DNA from: Sulfitobacter sp. D7
GTDB lineage: Bacteria > Pseudomonadota > Alphaproteobacteria > Rhodobacterales > Rhodobacteraceae
Direction of reading: 5' to 3'
DNA: 64,000 nucleotides
Assembly: GCF_003611275.1 (NCBI RefSeq)
Contig: NZ_CP020699.1
Coordinates: forward strand, 1 to 64,000
In this document: positions 8,305-16,422 of the stretch, in pieces
Position numbering within the stretch: the first letter of the stretch is position 1
Layout of the letters: each line of letters begins with the position of its first letter
Notes under the pieces: generated by a model
Seen by the model: only the letters and a program-made list of their open reading frames with translations
Told to the model about the DNA's origin: nothing
The model's database searches: none
Program-made: the position numbers and the translations under genes

Positions 8305-9704
8305 GAGCTATGCTTGAATTTGGGTGACGCGCATCATCAGGCGGCGCGGTTTTCGGTGTCGTTGGTCACTTCGACACCGTCGTTGAATTTGATTCCTTCG
8401 ATAACCTTTGGCAACTGATTTCTGCCCTTGAGGCGCAGCCATTTTTTCGATGCTGCCTGAATGAGGGTGAAAACCATCAGTTTTGCGGTCTTTTGTGACA
8501 GCGCCCCTTTGGTCCTCACCGTTCGGTGCCGAACAGTGGCGAACACGCTTTCAATCGGGTTCGAGGTGCGCAGATGGCCCCAATGCTCGGCTGGGAAGTC
8601 GAAGAATGCAAGCATCGCCTCTTCGTCCTTTGTCAGGCAGGCAACACCTTTTGGGTATTTGACGCCATACTTTTCGGAGAAAACTGCCAACGCAGCATCG
8701 GCTTCTGCGCGCGTTCCGGCGTGCTGGATGTCGTCCAGATCTGACTTGACCGCCGGGGCCATCTGCTTGGGAAAACAGTTCTGGACGTTCTTTACCTTAT
8801 GCACCCAACACCGTTGGTGCTTTGTGCCTGGAAACGTTTTGTCCAGTGCGTTCCAGAACCCCATGGCTCCATCCCCAACCGCAATTTCCGGTGCGACGGA
8901 CAGCCCGCGGCCTTTGATGTCGGTCAGCAACTCATGCCAGCTCTGCGCGCTCTCCCGCAGGCCGACCTGAAAGCCGATCAGCTCTTTCTTGCCCTCCGGT
9001 GTCGCGCCGATGATCACCAGCATGCATTCGGCATTTTCCTCCATCCGCGCCTGAAGATAAACGCCGTCCGCCCAAATGTAGACGTAGTGGCGGGCAGACA
9101 GATCCCGCCGTGCCCAGGCATCATATTGAACCTGCCATCCGGCAGTCAGACGCGAGATGACGCTTGGCGAGAGGTTGGGCGCATCCGGCCCCATGATGGC
9201 CGACAGCGCGTCCTGGAAATCGCCCGTCGATATGCCCTTCAGATAAAGAACAGGCAGCAGCGCGTCCAAGCTGATCGAGCGGCGCGCCCATTTCGGCAGA
9301 ATGTTCGAGGTAAAGCGGATCTTTTCTGCCCCATCAGAGGACGCCATCCGGTCGCGCACCTTGGGCCGCTGGACATCCAGAGCACCGATCCCCGTCTGAA
9401 TCTTCCGTTCAGGGCCAAATCCATGCCGCACAATCCGCTGACGCCCGTCTTCCAACTGCTCATCGGCAAAACTGGCGACAAAGGCATCAGCCTCGGCCTT
9501 CAGCGCTTCCGCCAGCATCCGACGAGCACCTTGCCGAGCAAGCTCTGTCAGCGGATCGACGATCGTTTCCGATTGGCGAAATGGCAGGATCGTTGTATCT
9601 TCCTTCATGGCGTATCGCTCCTTGTGAGGTTCTGGCCGGCTTTGACACCCGCCACGATACGCCGCACTTCAAATCACGCCATCACCCAAATTCCCGCATA
9701 GCTC
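8305..9704 (-). mobile_element. IS256-family insertion sequence, 1400 bp, complete
   Basis: The element has imperfect terminal inverted repeats. Both ends read GAGCTATGC inward, then two differing bases, then GAATTTGGGTGA. It is flanked by an 8-bp direct repeat CATTGATT, the target duplication size expected for this family. It carries one intact transposase on the minus strand, in the same orientation as the interrupted polymerase. Intact ends, transposase and duplication suggest recent insertion. Confidence 0.95.
8337..9608 (-). CDS. IS256-family (Mutator-type) transposase
   Basis: DDE transposase of 423 residues, the usual family length. It shows the Mutator signature: first catalytic Asp in YVYIWADGVYLQ, second in IAVGDGAMGFWNAL followed by HQRCWVHKVKNV, and the Glu in SNPIESVFATVRHRT. 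No frameshift or stop interrupts it, so the element may still be mobile. Its start lies 96 bp inside the right end of the IS. Confidence 0.95.
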   Translation of the reverse strand: MKEDTTILPFRQSETIVDPLTELARQGARRMLAEALKAEADAFVASFADEQLEDGRQRIVRHGFGPERKIQTGIGALDVQRPKVRDRMASSDGAEKIRFTSNILPKWARRSISLDALLPVLYLKGISTGDFQDALSAIMGPDAPNLSPSVISRLTAGWQVQYDAWARRDLSARHYVYIWADGVYLQARMEENAECMLVIIGATPEGKKELIGFQVGLRESAQSWHELLTDIKGRGLSVAPEIAVGDGAMGFWNALDKTFPGTKHQRCWVHKVKNVQNCFPKQMAPAVKSDLDDIQHAGTRAEADAALAVFSEKYGVKYPKGVACLTKDEEAMLAFFDFPAEHWGHLRTSNPIESVFATVRHRTVRTKGALSQKTAKLMVFTLIQAASKKWLRLKGRNQLPKVIEGIKFNDGVEVTNDTENRAA

Positions 9705-9712
9705 CATTGATT
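9705..9712. repeat. Target-site duplication of the IS (right copy)
   Basis: CATTGATT directly abuts the right inverted repeat and matches the copy at 8297-8304. Confidence 0.92.
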
Positions 9713-10496
9713 AGATAGAAGGCCAGTTTTTGCGTGCCTATGTCGAAGGTAGAGCGATCAAACATCGGGTTGGTAATCGCTTCTCGCGCCATCCAGAGGC
9801 CAAGGAATAGCGCCATGGCCAGCAGGCTCCAGCCCCATCCGACAAGCCGCCCTCGGATCAGGCAGGCGACGAGGTAGCATGACAGAAGCAGTTGCAGGAG
9901 CAGCAACCGCTGGCTCATGACGATGGGCAGGATGAAAAGCGCCAGCGTGTTGCCGATCAGGATGGATAAGAGCAGGCCACGGATGTGGCGGGGCAGGGGG
10001 CCGAGGCACAAAAGCGCGGTGGCCAGACAGGCGGTGCCCGGCAAGGCGGCATAGAAAAGGCGCATGCCGGTGAAGAGTTTGTTTTCCAACAGCAGGTCGC
10101 GCGTGGTCAGGCTGTCGATATATGCGGCGGCGGCGAGGTGCATCAGACCGCCCGCTTGGGCGGCGGCGGTCGCGATCCAAAGGGCGGTGACCCCAAGTAA
10201 AACAAGGTTAAGAGCAAAGGTCAGATAGGCCGCACGGGTCAGATTGATTTGCACGTTGTTCCCCTGAGGGCTTCGGTAGGAGAAACGCGCAGCCAGATCC
10301 CCCACGGCATAGGCCAAGAGGGCCAAGAACAGCCAAGCCGCCCCGGTGGTGGTGAAGGCCGAGAGGCTGAGATCCTCGCGGCGCATGAAGGTTTGCACGA
10401 GGTCGAGGCGGTCGAGGTAGGCGAGGGTGAGGGCGACGCCAGCGCCGGAGAGCCCCCAGCAGATAAGCAGCAGCGAAAGGGGGGAGAGCAGCCATC

Positions 10497-11195
10497 TCAT
10501 GCGGCGATCCGCGTGCTTTGTAGGGCGTGGTAAACTGCGATGTCGGGTGCGCAGAGCGCCTCTATCCGGGGGCGAAGTTCGGAGGGAATTTCCGTGGGAA
10601 CGGGGGCCGCGTTGCGCCGCCAAAGGGGCAGGGGGGTGCCGACATGGTGCTGCAATTGGCGTGCAAAAACATCAGGTTGATCTAGCTCTCCCACAATGTC
10701 GAAACGACCAAGGGCCGCGATGGCGCGGGCGATAAGCGGGGCAGGGTCTTGGCCCCGCTGCGGGCTTTGATCGGCGAAGTAAAAGAGGTATTGCGACGCC
10801 AGTCGCACGGCATCCGGCGTGTCGAGGAAGGCCGCCAGCGTGGCCGGGCGCGACGGGCTGGGGTGGCACCGTTGCAGGTAATTGTAATGCGACACGAAGC
10901 GCGCAACGGGGTCGCGCAGCAGGGTGACGAAGGCATAGTCTTTTGCCGCCCCGGCGTGGAGCGCGGGATCATATTGCACATGGCCAGAGATCATCCGGGT
11001 GCTCCGGGCGACCAGCCGGTGCAGCTGTGCCCGGCGGCGCGCGTAATCCGCCAGCATTCGGGGCGCGGCAGGCTGATCGGTATCGCCGGGTTCAAGGCTA
11101 ATCACCGCCTGAGACAGGAAATACCGCAACCGAAGCGCCGCGCCGAAGCTGGAACCGCCGCATTTCGGGACGTGAATATATATGATCCGGCGCAT
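10497..11195 (-). CDS. Sulfotransferase family protein (polysaccharide sulfation)
   Basis: First gene of the polysaccharide operon, 232 residues. The N-terminal IHVPKCGGSSF is the 5'-phosphosulfate-binding loop of PAPS-dependent sulfotransferases and LLRDPVARFVSHYNYL is the 3'-phosphate-binding motif, as in the heparan-sulfate 2-O-sulfotransferase-like family (Sulfotransfer_2). No signal peptide is present, so it acts in the cytoplasm, presumably on a lipid-linked sugar unit. Its stop overlaps the polymerase start (ATGA). Sulfation of the exported polymer is inferred from operon context. Confidence 0.85.
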   Translation of the reverse strand: MRRIIYIHVPKCGGSSFGAALRLRYFLSQAVISLEPGDTDQPAAPRMLADYARRRAQLHRLVARSTRMISGHVQYDPALHAGAAKDYAFVTLLRDPVARFVSHYNYLQRCHPSPSRPATLAAFLDTPDAVRLASQYLFYFADQSPQRGQDPAPLIARAIAALGRFDIVGELDQPDVFARQLQHHVGTPLPLWRRNAAPVPTEIPSELRPRIEALCAPDIAVYHALQSTRIAA

Positions 11196-11312
11196 GGGCG
11201 CTCCATCGGTTTTGATTCAAGACCTCTCGGAGGATTGCCGCGATTTGGTTAACGCGCGCTTAACGAAAGCCTGCGCCACCCTGCGCTGCGGCATCTTGAA
11301 AACCGGAGAGAG

Positions 11313-11323
11313 AGGTAATACCT
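11313..11323. promoter_or_regulatory. Candidate antitoxin operator palindrome
   Basis: AGGTA-A-TACCT lies 33 bp before the antitoxin ATG. AbrB-fold antitoxins usually repress their own operon by binding such palindromes. Binding is inferred. Confidence 0.4.
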
Positions 11324-11356
11324 TTGACTTATCATTCCTTACCAAGGGCGATTCCG

Positions 11357-11605
11357 ATGCCGACCACCGTGACATCCAAGGGCCAAGTGACCATTCCCAA
11401 GGCCGTGCGCGACCTGTTGGGCCTCCATGCCGGGAGCAAAGTGAGTTTCCGCCGCACGCGCGACGGACGGGTGGAGCTTGTGCCGCAGGAAGAGGTGCGG
11501 GCCAAAAGCAGTTTTGCGCAGTACCGCGGCCATGCGGGGACGGGGATGGACACCGACGCGATCATGGCGCTGACCCGAGATTTGCCAACGGAGCCTGATG
11601 CTTGA
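11357..11605 (+). CDS. vapB: AbrB/MazE-family antitoxin (VapB)
   Basis: An 82-residue antitoxin with the SpoVT/AbrB swapped-hairpin DNA-binding domain at its start: TTVTSKGQVTIPKAVRDLLG, then GSKVSFRRTRDGRVELVP. The C-terminal tail (about residues 55-82) would wrap the toxin. The ATG at 11357 is placed right before the domain and has AAGGG at a fitting distance; a TTG 33 bp upstream is an alternative. The stop overlaps the toxin start. Confidence 0.88.
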   Translation: MPTTVTSKGQVTIPKAVRDLLGLHAGSKVSFRRTRDGRVELVPQEEVRAKSSFAQYRGHAGTGMDTDAIMALTRDLPTEPDA

Positions 11606-12015
11606 CCCTCGTCGATACCAATGTACTGCTGGATTTGGTGACAGATGACCCGCAGTTCGCGGATTGGTCGATTGCGCAGCTTGAAGCGGCTTCGCTGGCT
11701 GGGCCGCTGCTGATTAACGATGTGATCTATGCCGAGCTTTCGGTGCGTTATGACAGCAAGGAAGCGCTTGATGCTTTCGTCAGCGGCATCGGGTTAAAGC
11801 GCGATCCCATTCCCGATGCGGCGCTGTTTCTCGCGGCGAAAGTCTTTCGCAAGTACCGCAAGGCGGGCGGTACGCGCAGCGGTGTTTTGCCGGACTTCTT
11901 CATCGGGGCCCATGCCGCGGTGCGGGGGTGGCCTCTGCTCACCCGCGATCTGGGGCGTTATCGGAACTACTACCCAACCGTCGACGTCATCTCGCCGGTT
12001 AAAGACAGTTTCTAA
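11602..12015 (+). CDS. vapC: PIN-domain toxin (VapC-like ribonuclease)
   Basis: A 137-residue PIN nuclease. The metal-binding acidic residues are visible in LVDTNVLLDL (start), YAELSVRY (Glu), and LPDFFIGAHAAV plus LLTRDLGRY (C-terminal Asp residues). VapC toxins cleave tRNA or rRNA and act as plasmid addiction modules when paired with VapB. A TTG start overlapping the antitoxin stop is needed; no in-frame ATG exists nearby. Location on a parAB replicon fits a stabilisation role. Confidence 0.88.
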   Translation: MTLVDTNVLLDLVTDDPQFADWSIAQLEAASLAGPLLINDVIYAELSVRYDSKEALDAFVSGIGLKRDPIPDAALFLAAKVFRKYRKAGGTRSGVLPDFFIGAHAAVRGWPLLTRDLGRYRNYYPTVDVISPVKDSF

Positions 12016-12106
12016 GAAAATCGTTCTTGTTAAGCCTTTGGTAAGACCTGTGGCCCGAAATTGGCAGTGATCGAGAAGGGTGGGAGCCGATTTTCGAGGG
12101 ACGCCA

Positions 12107-13288
12107 ATGCATATCGTTCACCTGCTTACCCGGCTACTGCGGGCCGGTTCCGAGGAGAATACGCTTGAGACCTGTCGCTGGCAGATTGCGCAGGGCCATA
12201 GGGTGTCTCTTATCCATGGGGCCGCGCCAGATCCCTTTTGGGAGGATCACCTGCCACGGGGTCTGACCCGGATTTTTCTGCCTGAAATGGTGCATCCGAT
12301 CCATCCGGTGCAGGACATGCGCGCTCTGATACGCCTGCGCCAAATCTACCGTCAGCTAAATCCGGATGTGATCCATACCCATCAAAGCAAGGCCGGCATT
12401 CTTGGCCGCCTCGCCGCGCGGGCGGTGCCGGATGCGGTGGTGGCCCATGGGATTCACATCGTTCCCTTCGAGGGCGTTGCCCCTGCAAAACGCGCGCTCT
12501 ACCTCGCGGCAGAACGGTTGGCGGCGCGGCAGACAGACGTGTTTATTGGGGTGTCCGAAGCGGTGGGGCGGGCTTATGTCACCGCAGGGATCGCGCGGCG
12601 CGGGCGGGTGCATTGCGTGCGGTCTGGTATGGACATCGCGCGTTTCCGCAACCCGGCACTGCCTGCCGATTGGCGTAGCCTCTTGGGGGTGGCGCGCGGC
12701 AATGCGCGGCCCCGCGTGGTACTGATGATGGCCGCTTTCGAGCGGCGCAAACGGCATGTACCGTTCCTGCGTGCCTTCGCGCGGGTGGCAGATACGCTGC
12801 CGGATCTGAAACTGCTCCTTGCGGGGGCGGGGCCGGAAGAAGCGCGCATTCGCGCCGCGGTGGAGGGGCTGGGTCTGCAGGATAAAGTCGTGTTCTGCGG
12901 CCATCGTCCGGACCCGGAAGCTCTGTTTGCTCTTGCTGATCTGTCGGTGCTGACTTCAACCCGGGAGGGTCTGCCGCGGGTGGCAGTCCAGTCCATGGCG
13001 GCGGGCTGCCCGATGGTGGTGCGGGAACTGCCGGGGATTGATGAGATTATCGACCATGGACGCAACGGGTTGATCGCCGACGCTCACGACCTGGGCGAGA
13101 CGCTGCGGCTGATGACAGAACTTCTGCAGGACGAACGACGCCTAAATCGTATGCGGGAGGGAGCGCTGGCTACAGATGTCAGTGCTTGGGCGCGCGTTGC
13201 CCTTGGTCGACGGACGACCTCGCTTTACGGTCTACCGACGCGCCGCCCCCGTCCCTTGGTTGTCGATCATGAAATGGGGCTGGCGTGA
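12107..13288 (+). CDS. Glycosyltransferase family 4 protein
   Basis: GT-B glycosyltransferase of 393 residues. The N-terminal half has a typical acceptor domain (HIVHLLTRLLRAGSEENTLE, then DVIHTHQSKAGILGRLAAR). The C-terminal half has the nucleotide-sugar domain with LLLAGAGPEEARIRAA, VVFCGHRPD and the E-x7-E region STREGLPRVAVQSMAAGCP. The ATG at 12107 has GAGGG just upstream; an in-frame GTG 27 bp earlier is a weaker choice. The stop overlaps the next gene's GTG start (GTGA). The sugar substrate cannot be told from sequence. Confidence 0.9.
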   Translation: MHIVHLLTRLLRAGSEENTLETCRWQIAQGHRVSLIHGAAPDPFWEDHLPRGLTRIFLPEMVHPIHPVQDMRALIRLRQIYRQLNPDVIHTHQSKAGILGRLAARAVPDAVVAHGIHIVPFEGVAPAKRALYLAAERLAARQTDVFIGVSEAVGRAYVTAGIARRGRVHCVRSGMDIARFRNPALPADWRSLLGVARGNARPRVVLMMAAFERRKRHVPFLRAFARVADTLPDLKLLLAGAGPEEARIRAAVEGLGLQDKVVFCGHRPDPEALFALADLSVLTSTREGLPRVAVQSMAAGCPMVVRELPGIDEIIDHGRNGLIADAHDLGETLRLMTELLQDERRLNRMREGALATDVSAWARVALGRRTTSLYGLPTRRPRPLVVDHEMGLA

Positions 13289-14442
13289 CGATTTACGTCA
13301 ATGGCCGTTTTCTGACGCAGCCGACCTCGGGCGTGCAGCGGTTTGCGCGTGAGATACTGACAGCACTGGACAGGGAGCTATGCCAATCACCTGCCCTGCG
13401 GGACCGGCTTGGCCCCATAGAAGTACTGGTGCCACAAAAGGTCGAAGCGCCCGGTTGGCGGAGGTTCGGCCTGCGGCATGTGCCGGGCGGGCGCGGACAT
13501 CTGTGGGAGCAGGGGGCGCTATGGCGGGCGAGCCGCGACGGCGTTCTGGTCAGTCTTGGCAACAGCGGGCCTTTGCTGCACCGCGCTCATGTGCTGTGCC
13601 TGCATGACGCCAATCTTTGGGAGATTCCCCAAGCCTATTCAGCGCGTTACCGGCTATGGCACCGCGCCCTGCGCCCCCGTCTTGCGCGCCGCGCCGCGGC
13701 CTTGCTGACCGTGAGCCGTCATTCGGCGACGGCGCTGGCGGCACAATTGCACTTGGCCGAAGACCGCTTTCGTATCGTGGCCAATAGCGCGGGTCACATG
13801 TTGCGCCTGCCATCCGCGCCCGGTGTTCCGGCACGCTATGGGCTGACGCCGGGGGGGTACTTTCTGAGCGTCGGCAACCGCAGCCCCAACAAGAACCTGC
13901 GCGCATTGATCGCCGCCCATGCGGCGTGCGGGTCTAAGGTGCCGCCGCTGGTCCTCGTCGGCGGCGAGGTGCCGGGGATTGCGACGCAAGCGACGGCCGG
14001 AGGTGGCCGGATCAAAATGCTCGGTCGGGTGCCGGACGGCGACCTGCGCGGGCTCTATGAGGGGGCGTCGGCATTTGTTTTCGCGGCCTTGCATGAGGGC
14101 TTCGGCATTCCGCCGCTTGAGGCGATGCAGTTGGGCGTGCCGGTGATTTGCGCATGCAGTGGGGCGATGCCAGAGGTTTTGGGGGATGCGCCGCTTTGGT
14201 TCGATCCGAATGATAAAGGGGATATTGCGCGGGCGATGAGGGCGTTTGCGCACCTTGAAAGCGGAAAGCGCAGCGCAATGGTTCATTCAGGGCAAAAGCA
14301 GGCGCAGCGATATTGCTGGCGCGAGAGCGCGCGCGTGTTGGCGCAGGCTGTGGCGGGCGTGCCGTACCAGCTGCCTGCCGGAAAGCAGGCCGCTAGGGGC
14401 GTGTTTGGTTCAGAATCGCGCCCTGTTGAAAATCTATTTTAA
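13285..14442 (+). CDS. Glycosyltransferase family 4 protein
   Basis: GT-B glycosyltransferase of 385 residues, coupled to the preceding one by a GTGA overlap. The N-terminus (IYVNGRFLTQPTSGVQRFAR) is typical of the mannosyl/rhamnosyltransferase WbaZ-like group. The donor domain shows FLSVGNRSPNKNLRALI, LVLVGGEVPG and ASAFVFAALHEGFGIPPLEA. The 3' end overlaps the convergent lipase gene by 9 bp. It probably builds the same polysaccharide as the flanking genes. Confidence 0.9.
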   Translation: MTIYVNGRFLTQPTSGVQRFAREILTALDRELCQSPALRDRLGPIEVLVPQKVEAPGWRRFGLRHVPGGRGHLWEQGALWRASRDGVLVSLGNSGPLLHRAHVLCLHDANLWEIPQAYSARYRLWHRALRPRLARRAAALLTVSRHSATALAAQLHLAEDRFRIVANSAGHMLRLPSAPGVPARYGLTPGGYFLSVGNRSPNKNLRALIAAHAACGSKVPPLVLVGGEVPGIATQATAGGGRIKMLGRVPDGDLRGLYEGASAFVFAALHEGFGIPPLEAMQLGVPVICACSGAMPEVLGDAPLWFDPNDKGDIARAMRAFAHLESGKRSAMVHSGQKQAQRYCWRESARVLAQAVAGVPYQLPAGKQAARGVFGSESRPVENLF

Positions 14443-16422
14443 CCTCAAGCCATTTTTGCCAAATGCATCTTTGATCTGTTTGACGGTATCGGCTTCTTGT
14501 AATTTCCAAGCTGTCAGATTGCTCAGCGCGAAGAGGCGGGGGGCATCGGTGTCGATGATATGCATCCGCTGGTCAAAGAACGTCCCGAGATGGGGGAAGC
14601 CGCCGGACCGGAAACCTTTCAACCAGCGCCGGTTGACCGTGGAGGCCCCGGCCGACGTCATTTCCAAGGCGTTCATGATCGCCGGTCGATGTTCAGCAGG
14701 CGCATTGGCCAAAAGTGGTTTCGACCATGCCGTTTCGAGACCCAGAAACACCACACAGATAGTCGGGGTATAGGCGATACCGGGGGATACGCTTGCGGCC
14801 GGGTCATAGTGGTATTTTTCGCAGCTGACGTTCCTTTGGCGCACAAGATCTTCTGCCAGAGTTATCAAATCCTCATACCTGCGCCGAAGGCCAGTCAGCC
14901 CGCTGTCGTCGTTTTTGACCATGGTAAGGCCAATATTGTGAATCTGGCCTTTTGTTTGGACGAAAAATGATGGCAAGTCATCGCCGACCATGGCTTCTTC
15001 ACAGATTTTACGGACGCTTTCTTTCAACCGCGCGCCCTGGGGCGCTTTGTCGAATTCGGTAAAGACATTCCGACATGTCTCGACCCGCTCTGGGTCCAGC
15101 GGAGCATATGCATTTGCGAAAACAATAATGTTTTCGACCTGTCGTGCGAGCAGGGGCGCAAGACCAAGGTTGTCTTCATGCCCGCCGTCGCCATGAGCCC
15201 ATTCTTTTTGATAAACGCTGTCCTTCTTGGCGAGAAGTTTGATCTTGTCACCCACTTCTTGATCTGTCGGCGAATAATGTTCGGGGAAGCCGAGGTTTGA
15301 CAGCAGGCCCTGCAGCACTGGCAAGTTTACGAAGGTCTCGACAGGGGCTGCACCGGAAACGGCGGCCACGTTCGAAAGAGAGAAATTCAGCCGCGATTCA
15401 TCTATGCGCCCACCATATTGCGGAAGCTTTAAAGAAAGCTCGGTCTTGTCAGCGAAATCTTTGGCACGGTGGGTGGCCTGATCATACCCATGCGATTCCA
15501 CAAAACCGCCACCGACACTTACCTTGTCACCATAGGGGAAACGCCGCATCGGCATACCCGTATATAGCGGCGTCATTTCCATGCGAAATTTTTTATGGGG
15601 ATCGATAATGATCCTCTGGGTCAACAGGGTGCCACCAACGATCAAATAGGGTCGATCACGTTCGACGTAGTGGACCTGAGCAGGGCGACGGTTTTCCCGA
15701 GACCTCCGGACGCGGTCTCTATCGGTGAGCCGCCACGTAAAGAGACTGTCAGGGTCGGATTTGTTCGCGCGGCCGAGACCGAAAGGTTTGAGATAGATCT
15801 CGCCTAAAGTCTCGGAATAGGATTCGTCAAATCGGCCCGTCTTCCAAGCGTTGAACATTTTCTTAGTGACATTTGCGCGCCCGATCGCGCCGAGCATGCT
15901 TCCGCGGGCAAAGCCCGGAATATCATTGACGCTTGCCCCTGCGGCCCGGGCTGAGGTGATGACTTGCGGCAATATTTCCCCCAAAGCTGCGGGGGAATAA
16001 TAAGTCCCCAGGAAACGATCTTCATCGCAATATGCACCGCTGTCTGTCGCACAATCCTTTTTCAGATAGGTATAGGGTATCGCGGTCCAGCTGCCACCAG
16101 AGATGGCAGTGATATAGCGTATCTGCTTTATCCACCCCAAATCATGTAATGCGCGAAGCTGGCCAAGTGCTGCAGGGGCGGCGCGGTTTCCGCCACCTTG
16201 AAACGCGACGCCGAACGACGCACGCCTACGGCGAAAGTCATCGTCCTGCATTTCCGGATAATCGACGCCGCGATCCGGTGTTTTCCAAAACTGTGCGGTG
16301 AAACAGGTGTCACAGGCTTCTTCTGCGAAGACAAACGAATTTACCGCTGCATTTGAGAACATGAACGCGCCGCTCAGCGCTAGAACTTTCAAAGAATAAC
16401 TTTTCATGAATAAGTTTTCCAT
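14434..16422 (-). CDS. Secreted cytosolic-phospholipase-A2-like lipase
   Basis: A 662-residue exported protein with a signal peptide of about 34 residues. It has the patatin/cPLA2 (PLA2_B-like) fold motifs: a glycine-rich oxyanion motif FQGGGNRAAPAALGQLRAL (about 75-92), nucleophile Ser108 in ITAISGGSW, and the catalytic Asp412 in HGDGGHEDNLGLAPLLAR. The DGG-x-x-E/D-N-x-PL pattern is closer to eukaryotic group IV PLA2/lysophospholipases than to plain patatin. The ATG at 16422 overlaps the stop of the upstream lipoprotein gene (TGATG); an ATG at 16407 gives a cleaner signal peptide and is an alternative. It probably hydrolyses phospholipids in the periplasm or outside the cell. Its substrate is unknown. 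Confidence 0.75.
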   Translation of the reverse strand: MENLFMKSYSLKVLALSGAFMFSNAAVNSFVFAEEACDTCFTAQFWKTPDRGVDYPEMQDDDFRRRRASFGVAFQGGGNRAAPAALGQLRALHDLGWIKQIRYITAISGGSWTAIPYTYLKKDCATDSGAYCDEDRFLGTYYSPAALGEILPQVITSARAAGASVNDIPGFARGSMLGAIGRANVTKKMFNAWKTGRFDESYSETLGEIYLKPFGLGRANKSDPDSLFTWRLTDRDRVRRSRENRRPAQVHYVERDRPYLIVGGTLLTQRIIIDPHKKFRMEMTPLYTGMPMRRFPYGDKVSVGGGFVESHGYDQATHRAKDFADKTELSLKLPQYGGRIDESRLNFSLSNVAAVSGAAPVETFVNLPVLQGLLSNLGFPEHYSPTDQEVGDKIKLLAKKDSVYQKEWAHGDGGHEDNLGLAPLLARQVENIIVFANAYAPLDPERVETCRNVFTEFDKAPQGARLKESVRKICEEAMVGDDLPSFFVQTKGQIHNIGLTMVKNDDSGLTGLRRRYEDLITLAEDLVRQRNVSCEKYHYDPAASVSPGIAYTPTICVVFLGLETAWSKPLLANAPAEHRPAIMNALEMTSAGASTVNRRWLKGFRSGGFPHLGTFFDQRMHIIDTDAPRLFALSNLTAWKLQEADTVKQIKDAFGKNGLRLK

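Larger units (their letters stand above)
7728..10500 (-). pseudogene. Wzy-like polysaccharide polymerase gene split by an IS256-family element
   Basis: Two fragments of one multi-pass membrane protein flank an insertion sequence. The 5' part runs from the ATG at 10500 to 9705, the 3' part from 8296 to 7728. Removing the IS and one copy of the 8-bp duplication joins AFYLIN to DMWNSFAPL in frame and gives about 454 residues with many hydrophobic segments and a periplasmic-looking loop, as in O-antigen or oligosaccharide repeat-unit polymerases. The start overlaps the sulfotransferase stop (ATGA). The upstream fragment runs six codons into the IS before a stop. Wzy assignment rests on membrane topology and on neighbouring wzx, glycosyltransferase and sulfotransferase genes, since Wzy sequences are poorly conserved. 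Confidence 0.8.

Noticed and set aside
8799..9701. A 300-codon plus-strand frame inside the IS
   Set aside because: Antisense to the intact IS256-family transposase and without any recognisable feature.
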